From Acidobacteriota bacterium (lineage in GTDB: Bacteria; Acidobacteriota; Terriglobia; Bryobacterales; Bryobacteraceae): a stretch of 64,000 bases of DNA. The position numbers and the translations under genes are program-made. The notes beneath the pieces were generated by a model. The model did not search any database. It was not told where the DNA came from and saw nothing but the letters and a program-made list of their open reading frames with translations. Below are positions 16,865 to 26,633 of the stretch, one piece after another. Position 1 is the first letter of the stretch. Each line of letters begins with the position of its first letter. Location of the stretch: positions 3,535 to 67,534 of the forward strand of contig JAFDVS010000051.1 of the NCBI GenBank assembly GCA_018268935.1, written 5' to 3'.

Positions 16865-17345
16865 ATCGCCGCCGCAGCGCCAGCAGCGAATCCGGAGTCA
16901 TCGGCCGTCCGTCCCACCCGTCCAGCACGGTCTCTAACGCCACCCGTGTCACCGACTGCACTTCCTCCGCCTGCGGCACAATCTCCCCATCCCACACGCA
17001 CGAAAACGCACGTCCCCACACCTTCCCCGCATCTTCAAAATAGAAATCGAACCACGGCTCCAGCTCCACACCGCGAATCCCCATCTCCTCTTCCAACTCC
17101 CGCACTGCCGACACTTCGTAGCTTTCCCCATCTAACACCACGCCGCCGGCCGCCAGATCCCAATACCCCGGATACACGTCCTTCGTCACCGTGCGATGCT
17201 GCACATGCAATCCACCCGCCGAATCGAACACAAACACATACGTAGCCCGATGCAGCAGATTTCCGGCGCGCATCACATGCCGCGGCACTGCCCCCACCAC
17301 GCGGTTCTCCGCGTCCACCACCGCCACCATCTCATCGCGAGCCAT
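16845..17345 (-). CDS. Nudix hydrolase
   Basis: This 166-residue protein has a complete Nudix box at residues 68-90 (G-x5-E-x7-R-E-x-E-E-x-G), with E83, E86 and E87 placed to bind Mg2+. The surroundings (RHVMRAGNLLHRATYVFVFD and YPGYWDLAAGGVV) resemble the YfcD/isopentenyl-diphosphate-isomerase-like subgroup rather than MutT. It would hydrolyse a nucleoside-diphosphate-linked compound; the substrate is unknown. It lies nine bases behind a membrane-protein gene that itself follows a receptor, so the three are probably one transcript. Its 3' end overlaps the AraD1-like gene on the other strand. Confidence 0.88.
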   Translation of the reverse strand: MARDEMVAVVDAENRVVGAVPRHVMRAGNLLHRATYVFVFDSAGGLHVQHRTVTKDVYPGYWDLAAGGVVLDGESYEVSAVRELEEEMGIRGVELEPWFDFYFEDAGKVWGRAFSCVWDGEIVPQAEEVQSVTRVALETVLDGWDGRPMTPDSLLALRRRFRGESL

Positions 17346-17354
17346 GCGCGTCCG

Positions 17355-17819
17355 TTACGCCGGCTTAAAATACAACACCAACCCCGCCCCCAACGAAGCC
17401 AGCAAATATCCCACCCACAGCAGCGGATTCGGGCTGGTCTTCGGCGGATGCGTAATCATCGACACCAGCACATTCACCAGCGGAGCCAATCCAAAAACAA
17501 TCGGCATCACATAAGCCGGAGTCCCGCCATTGCGAAACGCAAAAATAATGAACACCGCTCCCAGTGCCCCCAAAGCCCCCGCAAAGGTAGCCATAGTGGT
17601 CCCGGATGTAGTAAACCCATTCAACTGTCCCTGTGAAGCGAGAGTCGCCACAGGCACCAGCACGCCCACCAGAAAGTAAGCCACGCCCACGCAAAGCAGA
17701 GCCCGCATAGGATTCCCCAATGCCACCTGTCCCTTATGCAAAGACGGTCCATACATACCCCAAGCCAAAGCCGCTCCCAGCGCGAATGCCACCCAAAGCA
17801 TAGATTTTTTTCGCTCCAT
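17355..17819 (-). CDS. Small five-helix membrane protein, DMT/EamA-like half-size
   Basis: The 154-residue protein consists of about five hydrophobic helices (residues about 7-24, 39-60, 74-93, 101-121, 131-151) with short loops. The pattern and length are like half of a drug/metabolite transporter (EamA-type) or a GRP-type sugar transporter, but no diagnostic motif allows a firm call. It starts only four bases after the stop of the Oar-like receptor and is followed by the Nudix gene, so it may act on material brought in by that receptor. That link is inference from gene order. Confidence 0.7.
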   Translation of the reverse strand: MERKKSMLWVAFALGAALAWGMYGPSLHKGQVALGNPMRALLCVGVAYFLVGVLVPVATLASQGQLNGFTTSGTTMATFAGALGALGAVFIIFAFRNGGTPAYVMPIVFGLAPLVNVLVSMITHPPKTSPNPLLWVGYLLASLGAGLVLYFKPA

Positions 17820-17823
17820 GTTG

Positions 17824-20800
17824 TTAGTACGTGATTCTCATTCCGAACTGAATCTGCCGGCTCGAAGTCACCGTATTCCGAATACGTCCCAGCGACCCCA
17901 GCGGTGCTTCATTATCCGCCGCTCCAGTAAAAGCCGTCAAGCTTGGCACCCCAAAGTTGGCACGGTTCCCCACGTTGAATACCTCCGCCCGGAACTGCAC
18001 ATTCCCCGCTTCTCCCAGCTTCTTCCACTTCGCATTTTTGAACACAGCCACATCCACATTCCGCAGATCCGGCCCCATCAGCGCCCCGCGCCCCAGATTC
18101 CCCAGCGTCCCCGCCGCCGGCAGCACGAACGCCGCGGGATTGAAATACGCCGCCGGATCCCCCGTCACCGCGCTCGCATGCGTGAACCCCGGAGCCATAC
18201 TCGGCCGGTCCGGGCCCAATCCCGGCCCCAGCGACGGAGCCCACTGCGACCGCGACCGGTTCCGCGCCACAAACAACGTCAGCGGATTCCCGCTGTGCAT
18301 GGACGCAATCCCCGCCACCTCCCATCCCGCGAACAGCGCTTTCGAAACACCCTGCAAATCCTTCCCGAACGGCACCGTCCAAATCGAGTTCACCACCCAG
18401 TTGTGCTTGGCATGATAATCCGCCAGCCCCTTGTTATAGGAAAACCCCGGATACTCCGGCATCGCCGACGTCGTCCCGTTCGTCCCATCCGAAAAGAACG
18501 TCGAAGCCTGCGTCGTATCAATGTTCCGCGCGAACGTATAGCTCGATTGCAGACTGAACCCCGCGCTCCACCGCTTCCGTACCTCCGCCACCATCGCGTT
18601 GTACCACGAGTTCCCATCGCTCTTCTTCAACTCAATCGTCGAGAACGCCGGATTCTGCCGCACCGCTGTCGCCGGAAAGAACAGCGTCCCATCGGCCAGC
18701 TTCTGCGGAATCGCCGTGTTCACATCCGACGAGCGCAGCAGATGAATCCCCCGCGCCCCCGCATACCCCACCGTCAGCACCGAATCGAACGGCAGCTTCT
18801 GCTGCAGATTCAAATTCCACTGGTGCACATTCGGATTCTTCAGATTCCACTCCACCGGCCGGATCGTGTTCCCAATCCCGCGGTCAAACGGAGGCACCGG
18901 AAACGTCGGATTCGCAATGCTCAACCGCGGCGTCGCCGGAGGATTCGTCACCGTCACAATCAGGTTCTGCTGGTTGTTCGTATTGAAGAAGATCCCATAC
19001 CCGCCCCGCAACGCTGTACGCCCGTTCCCCGACACATCGTAGGCAAAACCAAATCGCGGAGAAATGTTTTTGTACGTCGGGTTCTGATACAGCGGACCCA
19101 CTGTCGGCGCCGCGTCCGTCAACCGGATCAGCGCCGAATCCCGCCCATACAGATCTACCGGCATCGTCTGGAATTCATACCGCAACCCCAGGTTCAAGCT
19201 CAGCCGCGAATGCACCCGCCAGTTGTCCTGCAAATAGAACCCGAACGACAGGAACCGCCAGTAGCGATCCAGCGCCCCCTTCGGATCCAGTCCGATAAAC
19301 CGCTGCGGCCGGTTCTGCAGAAAATCCGCAATCCCCGCAAAACTAAAAATCCCCAGCGCAAACGTCGGATTCACCATGTTGTCCCGATACCGCTCCATCA
19401 GCCCGCCCACCTTCAACAGATGCTTCCCGCGAGTCAGCGCCAGCCCGTCCTCCACTCCAAAAATGTTCTGCGTCAACTTTACATTCACGGAAGTCTGCGG
19501 CCCGAAACGCCCCGGGATCCCGCCAATGTCAATCCCGCCCATAATCCCGCGCCCGGGAACAAAACTCGGTAACTGCGGATTCAACAGGCTCTCCACTTCC
19601 TGCCCCACACGCGTCCGCGAAAAGCTCCCCCGCAGCGTGTTCAGCGTCCCTGACCCAAACACATGCCGGTGCTCCAAAGTCAAGAACTGATTGCGCGATG
19701 CGAACGTCCGTGGAAACTGCGGATAATCCGTCGGCAGATACTGCTCCGCGCCATCAAAGGTGTAGCGTGCGAAGAACTGGCTCCGGTCCGTCAGATTCTG
19801 ATCGAACCGCCCCTGCCCGAAATTCTGATCCAGCATCTGATTGAACCGGAACAGATGCTCTCCCAAACCCAGCCCCGCCGAGGGCCGCCCCGGCGTCGGC
19901 AGCGGATACGCATCCAGATATGGCCGGATCGCCGCGCTAATCGGAGCAATCGCCCCGCTCCGCGCCCGCTCATCCGGCACGATCGTCAGAATGCTTCGCC
20001 CCTTGCGCTCGCGCAGCGTTTCATACCCCAAAAAGTAGAAACTCTTGTCCTTCTTCCACGCCCCGCCAATCGTCGCCGCCAGCTGGTGCCGCTTGAACTC
20101 CGGCTTCGCATCATCGAAGTAATCCCGCGCATCCACGTTATCGTTCCGGTGCAGATACACCAAACTCCCATGCACCTCGTTCGATCCCGACTTCGTCAAC
20201 GCATTGAACTGCCCGCCCGAATTCCTCCCAAACTCCGCGCTGTACGAATTCGCCTCCACCCGGAACTCCCGAATCGTCTCCGCCCCCAGCGCCGTTCCCG
20301 CCGCGCTTCCCGCCGGACCGTTCGTGAAATCGTTCTGCGGTGTCCCGTCCAGCAAATACACGTTCGATCGCGGATCCTGCCCGTTGATGCTCATCCCCAA
20401 TCCGTGCGCCACCACCGATCCGCCATCGCGATGCGGATACGCCACCACCCCCGGCTGCAGCAACGCCAGGTCCGTCACATTGCGCCCGTTCAACGGTAGT
20501 TCCCGAATTGCCTGCTCCCCCACCAGGTACGCCAGTTCGTGCGTCATCGTGTTCACCAGCGGAGCCGCCTCCGTCACCGTCACCTGTTGCCCCGGGTCCC
20601 CTACCTCCAAAACAAGATCCAGAAAAATGGTTTGGGCCACCGTGAGCTCCACGCCCTGCCGCCTCTGCGCCCGGAAACCCTTCGCCTCCACCTGCAAATC
20701 GTAGTGCCCCGCCGGAAGATACGGCAGCGCGAACTGCCCCCGCCCGTCCGTCTCGCTCTTGTGCCGGATCCCACGCTCCACCTGCGTTACACTTACCTGC

Positions 20801-20916
20801 GCCCCGGGAATCACAGACCCCGACGCATCATGCACTCGCCCCGCAATCGTTCCCGCTGTCTGGCTCCACGCCGCAATAGCTGCCACAAACAAAAACACAA
20901 ATATTGTTCGTACCAC
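17824..20916 (-). CDS. Oar-like TonB-dependent receptor
   Basis: This 1030-residue protein has a signal peptide ([19 protein letters not shown]), a carboxypeptidase-regulatory/Ig-like domain at about 20-105 ([22 protein letters not shown] to LVLEVG), a plug-like region with [21 protein letters not shown] and [27 protein letters not shown], and a long beta-barrel ending in MRITY. It is therefore an outer-membrane receptor of the acidobacterial Oar type. The start is a GTG behind GAGG. It heads a compact minus-strand group with the small membrane protein and Nudix hydrolase. Substrate is unknown. Confidence 0.92.
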   Translation of the reverse strand: MVRTIFVFLFVAAIAAWSQTAGTIAGRVHDASGSVIPGAQVSVTQVERGIRHKSETDGRGQFALPYLPAGHYDLQVEAKGFRAQRRQGVELTVAQTIFLDLVLEVGDPGQQVTVTEAAPLVNTMTHELAYLVGEQAIRELPLNGRNVTDLALLQPGVVAYPHRDGGSVVAHGLGMSINGQDPRSNVYLLDGTPQNDFTNGPAGSAAGTALGAETIREFRVEANSYSAEFGRNSGGQFNALTKSGSNEVHGSLVYLHRNDNVDARDYFDDAKPEFKRHQLAATIGGAWKKDKSFYFLGYETLRERKGRSILTIVPDERARSGAIAPISAAIRPYLDAYPLPTPGRPSAGLGLGEHLFRFNQMLDQNFGQGRFDQNLTDRSQFFARYTFDGAEQYLPTDYPQFPRTFASRNQFLTLEHRHVFGSGTLNTLRGSFSRTRVGQEVESLLNPQLPSFVPGRGIMGGIDIGGIPGRFGPQTSVNVKLTQNIFGVEDGLALTRGKHLLKVGGLMERYRDNMVNPTFALGIFSFAGIADFLQNRPQRFIGLDPKGALDRYWRFLSFGFYLQDNWRVHSRLSLNLGLRYEFQTMPVDLYGRDSALIRLTDAAPTVGPLYQNPTYKNISPRFGFAYDVSGNGRTALRGGYGIFFNTNNQQNLIVTVTNPPATPRLSIANPTFPVPPFDRGIGNTIRPVEWNLKNPNVHQWNLNLQQKLPFDSVLTVGYAGARGIHLLRSSDVNTAIPQKLADGTLFFPATAVRQNPAFSTIELKKSDGNSWYNAMVAEVRKRWSAGFSLQSSYTFARNIDTTQASTFFSDGTNGTTSAMPEYPGFSYNKGLADYHAKHNWVVNSIWTVPFGKDLQGVSKALFAGWEVAGIASMHSGNPLTLFVARNRSRSQWAPSLGPGLGPDRPSMAPGFTHASAVTGDPAAYFNPAAFVLPAAGTLGNLGRGALMGPDLRNVDVAVFKNAKWKKLGEAGNVQFRAEVFNVGNRANFGVPSLTAFTGAADNEAPLGSLGRIRNTVTSSRQIQFGMRITY

Positions 20917-21070
20917 GATGAATCCTCATCTTAACGTAACGACGCCCCAAACCCCCGTCACGTTATGGATGCAACACCGCCACCTACCGATTCGATATCA
21001 TGTATACATTCAGTGGGGGTGTTTTGCCGTCGTAACGAGCACTACTTGCTGACGGGGAAGGATTCATCTC

Positions 21071-22450
21071 TTACACGGGGGATCCTTCTTCAACTCCCCT
21101 TCGTTTCAACCACGCATCGTACCCGCCCGTAATATTCACCGCCTTCTCAAACCCCGCCCGCCGCAGCAAACTCGTCGCAATCGAACTCCGGTATCCGCCC
21201 TTGCAGTGCACGAACAGCCACTTCCCCCGGTCCAGTTCCTCCATCCGCCCAGGCAAATTTCCCAACGGAATCCCGATCGACCCGTCCATGCACCCAGCTT
21301 CCCTTTCCCCGCTCTCCCGTACATCCAGAATCGTCATCTGCTCCCGCCGCTCCCGCAGCCATTCACCCAATTCATCCACCGAAACCTGCGGCACATACTC
21401 CACCGGAAACCCGCGAAACACCCAGCTCGCGATTCCATCAAACAAATACCCATCCACATTCTCAATCCCCACCCGCGCCAGCCGCGTCCTCGCTTCATGC
21501 ACCTTCGCTTCATCCTCGCCCGTCAGCACAATCCGTGCATTCAGCCCCAATAGCCGTGCCGCCCACGAGGCGAATTGCCCCGACAAAGCAATATGCACCG
21601 ATCCCGGAATATGCGCCACGCCATACTCCATCACCGTCCGTGTATCCACCACCACCGCGCCTTGCTTCTGTAATTCCAGTACCTCCGCCGGAGCCAGCCG
21701 CTCCAAAGACGGCAGCTCATCCAATACCGCCGCGCCCTTCCGGTTCAGCTCCACTTCATGCCGGAAATATTCCGGCCGCGCCGGCAAATCCGACGTCAAC
21801 AGCGCCACGAACTCTTCCTTCGATCCCGCCCGCAGCGCGTAATTCCCAGACCTCTCCCGCCCGATCGTGGAAAATTTGTCTGAGCTCATCTGCTTCCCGC
21901 ACAGCGACCCAGCCCCGTGCGCCGGATACACCTTCACCTCGTCCGGCAACGTCATCAACTGCTCGTGCAGGCTGTCATACAGCATCCCCGCCAGCTCTTG
22001 CGGAGTCTTGTCCGGAGCCAGGTCCGGCCTCCCCACATCCCCCACAAACAAAGTGTCGCCGGTGAACACCACCGTCGGCTCTCCGCCTTCCCGCACCAGT
22101 ATGCAGATGCTCTCCACCGTGTGCCCCGGCGTCTCCAACACTTCAAACTCCACATCGCCGCACTTCACCCGGTCCCCTTGACGCACATCCACATGCTCGA
22201 AGCCCGCATGCGCCGCCGCGCCTAAATAAATCCGCGCCCCCGTCTTCGCCCCTAACTCCACATGCCCCGATACAAAATCCGCATGCAGGTGCGTCTCGAA
22301 AATGTGCCGGATCTTCACTCCCAGCTTCCGTGCCGCCTCCACATAAATCTCCACATCGCGTTGCGGATCAATCACCGCAGCCTCACCATTCGATGCCACC
22401 AGGTACGACGCGTGCGCCAGGCATCCCAGATAGAATTGCTCCAGAACCAT
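21071..22450 (-). CDS. Persulfide dioxygenase-like metallo-beta-lactamase with two rhodanese domains
   Basis: The 459-residue protein has an N-terminal metallo-beta-lactamase domain with the HLHADFVSGH motif (H54, H56, D58, H63), the ethylmalonic-encephalopathy type that oxidises glutathione persulfide to sulfite. Two rhodanese domains follow. The first (about 255-355) has no cysteine at the active-site loop (VLTGEDE) and is probably inactive. The second has C416 in VHCKGGYRS and should transfer sulfane sulfur. The role is sulfide/persulfide detoxification in the cytoplasm. The start MVLEQFYLGCLAHASYLV is the normal family start and lies only seven bases from the divergent GH2 start. Confidence 0.88.
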   Translation of the reverse strand: MVLEQFYLGCLAHASYLVASNGEAAVIDPQRDVEIYVEAARKLGVKIRHIFETHLHADFVSGHVELGAKTGARIYLGAAAHAGFEHVDVRQGDRVKCGDVEFEVLETPGHTVESICILVREGGEPTVVFTGDTLFVGDVGRPDLAPDKTPQELAGMLYDSLHEQLMTLPDEVKVYPAHGAGSLCGKQMSSDKFSTIGRERSGNYALRAGSKEEFVALLTSDLPARPEYFRHEVELNRKGAAVLDELPSLERLAPAEVLELQKQGAVVVDTRTVMEYGVAHIPGSVHIALSGQFASWAARLLGLNARIVLTGEDEAKVHEARTRLARVGIENVDGYLFDGIASWVFRGFPVEYVPQVSVDELGEWLRERREQMTILDVRESGEREAGCMDGSIGIPLGNLPGRMEELDRGKWLFVHCKGGYRSSIATSLLRRAGFEKAVNITGGYDAWLKRRGVEEGSPV

Positions 22451-22457
22451 ACCGTCA

Positions 22458-25400
22458 ATGTATCCTGTTTCTTTGAGAACAGCATTTGTAATAGCCCTGA
22501 CGGTAGTGGCCGCCGCCGCTCAAACATTCACCGTCACCGTGGAGGAGCCCACCGGCCTCTACCCGCGCACCAACGAAGTCATCGCCATTCCGCTCACCAA
22601 CCTCGGTGCCCAGCGCGGCGCCTACACCGTCATTTCAAAACAGGGCAGGGAACTCCCCACTCAGCAAACCACCAGCCACCTCCTCTTTCCCGCCACCGTC
22701 TCCCCCGGCGAACTCCCCACCTACACCATCCAATGCTGCACCTCCGTCAAACCAGCCACCCCCTTCACCACCGATCTCTACGCCCGTCGCATCGGCCTCC
22801 AGCGCGTCGAACTCGGCAATAGCCGCTTCCGCCTCGTCATCGATCTCCGCACCCCCGCCATCATCGAAGCCTACTCGCTCTCCGCCGCTCCCAACCGTAG
22901 CGTCAACCTCGTCGAAACCTCGCCCGAATCGAAAGCCGCCGTGCGCGACGATATTCACGCCTCCACCCACAAACCACTCCCACCCGTCCCCGGCATTGAA
23001 GGCGAAAACACCGGCTGGACCACTCCCGGCGCAACCGCCTTCACCACCGTCGATTTCCTCGAATCCGGCCCACTTCAATCCCGCCTCCGCCTCTCGAACT
23101 CCACCACCACGTGGGAATTCACCTGGCGCGCACACACCCCCGTCATCGAATGGAAAGCCGCCAAAGGCTTCCGCTTCCTCAGCCTCTCCGCTGAGCCCTA
23201 CCTCCCCTTCAACCGCTGTGTCGATGGCTCCGAATACCTCTGGCCCTCTGGCCCCGATGCCTCTGAACCCGAGCCCCACAACATTGCTCCGCGCAATTGG
23301 ACCACGCCCCCCGGCGGCCACTTCGTCTACTACACGCACGAAGCCAACTACGCCGCCCTCGGCATCATCCCCCTCTCCGGCTCGCCGAAATTCCACGCCG
23401 CCTGCGCCCGCAAATTCACCGCCGATGGCGACGCCACACTCGCCCTCACATTCCCCGCCTGGCAAGCCGCCGGCACCGTCCTCGATGCCCGCCGCATCTA
23501 CCGCACACTCCGCCAACCCATCCTCGCCACCGTCAGCCAGCCCGGCAATCAAGCCGTACTCAAATTCACTCCCGCCCCGCGCGATCCGCAACGCATCTTC
23601 GCCAACGCCGCCCCCGCACCCTTCCAACCCCAATCCATCTCCCTCAACGGAGCCTGGCAACTCGCTTTCACCGAGCCCGGCCAAGGCCCTCCCAGCGACA
23701 CCGCCCATTGGCGCACCGTCCAGGTACCCGGCTCCGTTCACCACCAATGGCTCAAGCCCGATCAGATCTACACCCGCGACGCCGAGTGGCTCTCCCGCAA
23801 AGAATGGTGGTACCAGCGCACCGTCGCCATCCCCGAAACATTCAGCAGCAAAAATGTTCGCCTCGAATTCGACGCCACCGATTACTACGCCACCGTCTTC
23901 TGGGACAACCAGCCCATCGCCCGCCACGAGGGCTACATCGATCCCTGGTACGTCACCATCACCAACCCCAAGCCCGGCCCGCATCAAATCACCGTCCGCA
24001 CCTGGACCCCGGTCAGCTACTACTGGAAGCACCGCCCCTACAATGTGAAAGGTTCCTACGGCGCAGTCGATCAAAAGCCCGACGACATCACCGCCCTTGG
24101 CATCACCCGTTCTGTCCGCCTCTCTGCATATGACGGTCCCACCATAGACGACATCGCCGTCGACACCCGCCTCATCTCTCCCACCAAAGCCGAAGTCATC
24201 ATCGACGCCCGCGCCGTCTCAGGCACATTCCAACTCACACTCTCCCCGCGCAACTTCGCATCCACCGCGCGCTATCAAGTCACCGGAGCCCCCGGCCGCT
24301 TCGTCATCCCCATCGACAACCCGCAACTCTGGTGGACCTGGGATCACGGCAAGCCCAACCTCTACACTCTCGATGTTCGCCTCCTCGACCCCGCCACCAA
24401 CAAACCCACCGACGCCCGCACCCTCGCCATCGGCATCCGCGAAATCGAAAAAATCGGCTGGGATTTTTACCTCAATCGCAAGCGCCTCTTCATCCGCGGC
24501 ACGAACTACTACCACAACCTCTTCCTCGCCGAAATGACCCGCGACCGCTACGCCCGCGACCTCGACCTCATGCTCGGCATGAACGTCAACATGATCCGCC
24601 TCCATTGCCACTTCGCCAACCCCGAGTTCTATCAGCTCGCCGACGAGCGCGGTGTTCTACTGTGGCAGGATTTCCTCGAAGCCTGGTATCCCCACGACAC
24701 CAAATTCTCGCTTCACGCCTCCGCCCTCTACGACAATCACATCCGCCTTGTCCGCAATCACCCGTCCATCGCCCTATGGGCCGCCAGCGATGAAGAGGAT
24801 TGGGAAAACTATCGCGATCTCACCAAACACCTCGCCGCCCGCACTGCCTTCCTCGATCCCCAACAACGTCCCGCCATCCGCTCCACCGGCCGTTTCGGCG
24901 ACTCCCACATCTACTACGGCTGGTACAACGGTTCGCTCTGGGACTACACGAAAATGGACCAGGCCTTCATCAGTGAACTCGGCGCAACGCTTCTCCCCAA
25001 CTACGAAACCCTCGTCAAATTCATGGGCTCGAAGTGGCCCATCAAAGATCACGAAGAAGAGTGGACCTGGCGCCGCCTCCAGATCCCCGAAGCCATGCGC
25101 GCCTGGGGCGACCCCGGCAACATGTCCATGCGCGATTACATCCCGCGCACCCAAGCCTACGTCGCCCGTCTCTTCCAAATCGCCATCGAGCGCACCCGCC
25201 AGCGCAAAAAGCAAGGCGCCGGAGGCATCCTCCACTTCCACGCCATCGACATCTGGCCCTCCGTCACCATGGCCGCCATCGACTTCGATCGCCGCCCCAC
25301 CAAAGTCTGGGACACCGTCAAACGCAGCTTCGCCCCCATCGCCGCAACATTCCAATACGATCGCGACCAATGGAAGCCCGGTGAGCAAGTCCAATGCACC

Positions 25401-25649
25401 CTCTGGGCCATCAACGATCAATGGAACCCCATCGACGCCACCATCGACTGGCGCATCATCAACCACAACGGCGCACCCCAATCCACCGGCTCATTCCCCG
25501 CACCACTCCAGTCCGACGACGCCATCCGCCTCGGCCAGATCCAATGGCAAACCACCACTCCCGGCAGCTACACCCTTCAAGCCACCGTCCGCGCCCGCAA
25601 CAAAACCATCTCCGAAAACCTCTTCGAATTCACCGTCTCAACGCCCTAA
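22458..25649 (+). CDS. Secreted GH2-family glycoside hydrolase with large N-terminal extension
   Basis: This 1063-residue protein has a signal peptide (to about residue 22), then about 370 residues of unassigned beta-rich sequence. The GH2 part follows: sugar-binding domain from about 390 (SLNGAWQLAF, WRTVQVPGSVHHQW), Ig-like domain, and TIM barrel from about 670 (KRLFIRGTNYYHNLF, NMIRLHCHFANPEFYQLADERGVLLWQDF). The acid/base region reads NHPSIALWAASDEED, with D778 where mannosidases and galactosidases have Asn-Glu. The nucleophile is probably E840 in FISELG. This Asp pattern recalls exo-beta-D-glucosaminidases. A TTG at 22473 is an alternative start. Its 3' end overlaps the next convergent gene by 12 bases. 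Confidence 0.82.
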   Translation: MYPVSLRTAFVIALTVVAAAAQTFTVTVEEPTGLYPRTNEVIAIPLTNLGAQRGAYTVISKQGRELPTQQTTSHLLFPATVSPGELPTYTIQCCTSVKPATPFTTDLYARRIGLQRVELGNSRFRLVIDLRTPAIIEAYSLSAAPNRSVNLVETSPESKAAVRDDIHASTHKPLPPVPGIEGENTGWTTPGATAFTTVDFLESGPLQSRLRLSNSTTTWEFTWRAHTPVIEWKAAKGFRFLSLSAEPYLPFNRCVDGSEYLWPSGPDASEPEPHNIAPRNWTTPPGGHFVYYTHEANYAALGIIPLSGSPKFHAACARKFTADGDATLALTFPAWQAAGTVLDARRIYRTLRQPILATVSQPGNQAVLKFTPAPRDPQRIFANAAPAPFQPQSISLNGAWQLAFTEPGQGPPSDTAHWRTVQVPGSVHHQWLKPDQIYTRDAEWLSRKEWWYQRTVAIPETFSSKNVRLEFDATDYYATVFWDNQPIARHEGYIDPWYVTITNPKPGPHQITVRTWTPVSYYWKHRPYNVKGSYGAVDQKPDDITALGITRSVRLSAYDGPTIDDIAVDTRLISPTKAEVIIDARAVSGTFQLTLSPRNFASTARYQVTGAPGRFVIPIDNPQLWWTWDHGKPNLYTLDVRLLDPATNKPTDARTLAIGIREIEKIGWDFYLNRKRLFIRGTNYYHNLFLAEMTRDRYARDLDLMLGMNVNMIRLHCHFANPEFYQLADERGVLLWQDFLEAWYPHDTKFSLHASALYDNHIRLVRNHPSIALWAASDEEDWENYRDLTKHLAARTAFLDPQQRPAIRSTGRFGDSHIYYGWYNGSLWDYTKMDQAFISELGATLLPNYETLVKFMGSKWPIKDHEEEWTWRRLQIPEAMRAWGDPGNMSMRDYIPRTQAYVARLFQIAIERTRQRKKQGAGGILHFHAIDIWPSVTMAAIDFDRRPTKVWDTVKRSFAPIAATFQYDRDQWKPGEQVQCTLWAINDQWNPIDATIDWRIINHNGAPQSTGSFPAPLQSDDAIRLGQIQWQTTTPGSYTLQATVRARNKTISENLFEFTVSTP

Positions 25650-26633
25650 CACCCCTTCGCGCAAAGCGCGCTCCACTTCATCCCCACGCGCCGTCCAACC
25701 CTCTTCTACAAACATCACCGATAACTCCGTCTCCGTGAATCTCGTCCACGGCCGTATCTCAATCCCACCGTCGGAATAACATGCCAGATAAGCCTCCGCG
25801 CATGAATCCGTCTTCCGCAAGCCGGCACTCCTCGCAATCCCGTCCACCTTCCCCAGAAACTCCGCCCGCGCGAATCTCCCGGTAGGCATCGTCATCACAA
25901 TGGTCCGCTCCACGGTCCCGCCGGGCAGGGAACTGAGCCCCGTCCAGATCCGCCGCGCCTTTTCCCGATGCGCATCGCTCTCCAAACGAACCCGCACCAT
26001 TTCTTCCTTCGAAAACTCCACCACCTCCAGCCGGATCCCTTCGCCCTCGAACGCCGCCAGCGTATTCGCCGCTCGCTGCTCCGGCCGGCTAAGACCCGAT
26101 GCACCCGCCACCTCCGCCACTCGCTCCACCGCCATCTTCTTCACCCCATCGCTGCGCCGGAAATCCATCCGGATCGTCTGCCGCGCGTTCGCCTTCCCCA
26201 GTTCCTGCTGCACCACCGCTCCAGTCCACTCCGGAGCCGCTGCCTCATCGAACTTGCCTGCACTATCCCGCCGGAACTGCACGGAGAGCACTTGCCGCAA
26301 CCCACCATCGCGCCGCTCATACAACACCACCTCCGCCACACTCTCCTCCCAACGTACCGCCGATTCCAACTCCCCAGCCTCCACCGCGTAACTCCTCCGC
26401 AGCAGTTCGCGCCCATCCTTGTCCCCCAAAAAAAGCGTGACCTCTTTCCGGTTCCGGTTCGCGTATCCCTTCGACGCATCTGCCGCGACCGTCGTCGTGA
26501 GCCTGTAACTGCACTCCTCGGCAGAAGGAACGCAGTGGGTCTTGCTCGTCCATGTCACATGCTGCCCGCACGAAACCAGCAGCAAACCAGCCGCAACCCT
26601 GGCTTGCCGCCACATCCGCCCTCGTCCCAACAT
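25638..26633 (-). CDS. Uncharacterised lipoprotein coupled to a receptor gene
   Basis: The 331-residue protein begins MLGRGRMWRQARVAAGLLLVSCGQ, a basic n-region, hydrophobic core and lipobox LVSC, so it should be a lipid-anchored envelope protein. The rest is rich in E/R and beta-strand patterns and no family was recognised. The C-terminal part has a Cys pair in CAEAYLACYSDGG. Its ATG overlaps the stop of the upstream Oar-like receptor in a TGATG arrangement, so translation is coupled and a physical partnership with that receptor is plausible. The 3' end overlaps the GH2 gene by 12 bases in convergent orientation. Confidence 0.7.
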   Translation of the reverse strand: MLGRGRMWRQARVAAGLLLVSCGQHVTWTSKTHCVPSAEECSYRLTTTVAADASKGYANRNRKEVTLFLGDKDGRELLRRSYAVEAGELESAVRWEESVAEVVLYERRDGGLRQVLSVQFRRDSAGKFDEAAAPEWTGAVVQQELGKANARQTIRMDFRRSDGVKKMAVERVAEVAGASGLSRPEQRAANTLAAFEGEGIRLEVVEFSKEEMVRVRLESDAHREKARRIWTGLSSLPGGTVERTIVMTMPTGRFARAEFLGKVDGIARSAGLRKTDSCAEAYLACYSDGGIEIRPWTRFTETELSVMFVEEGWTARGDEVERALREGVLGR

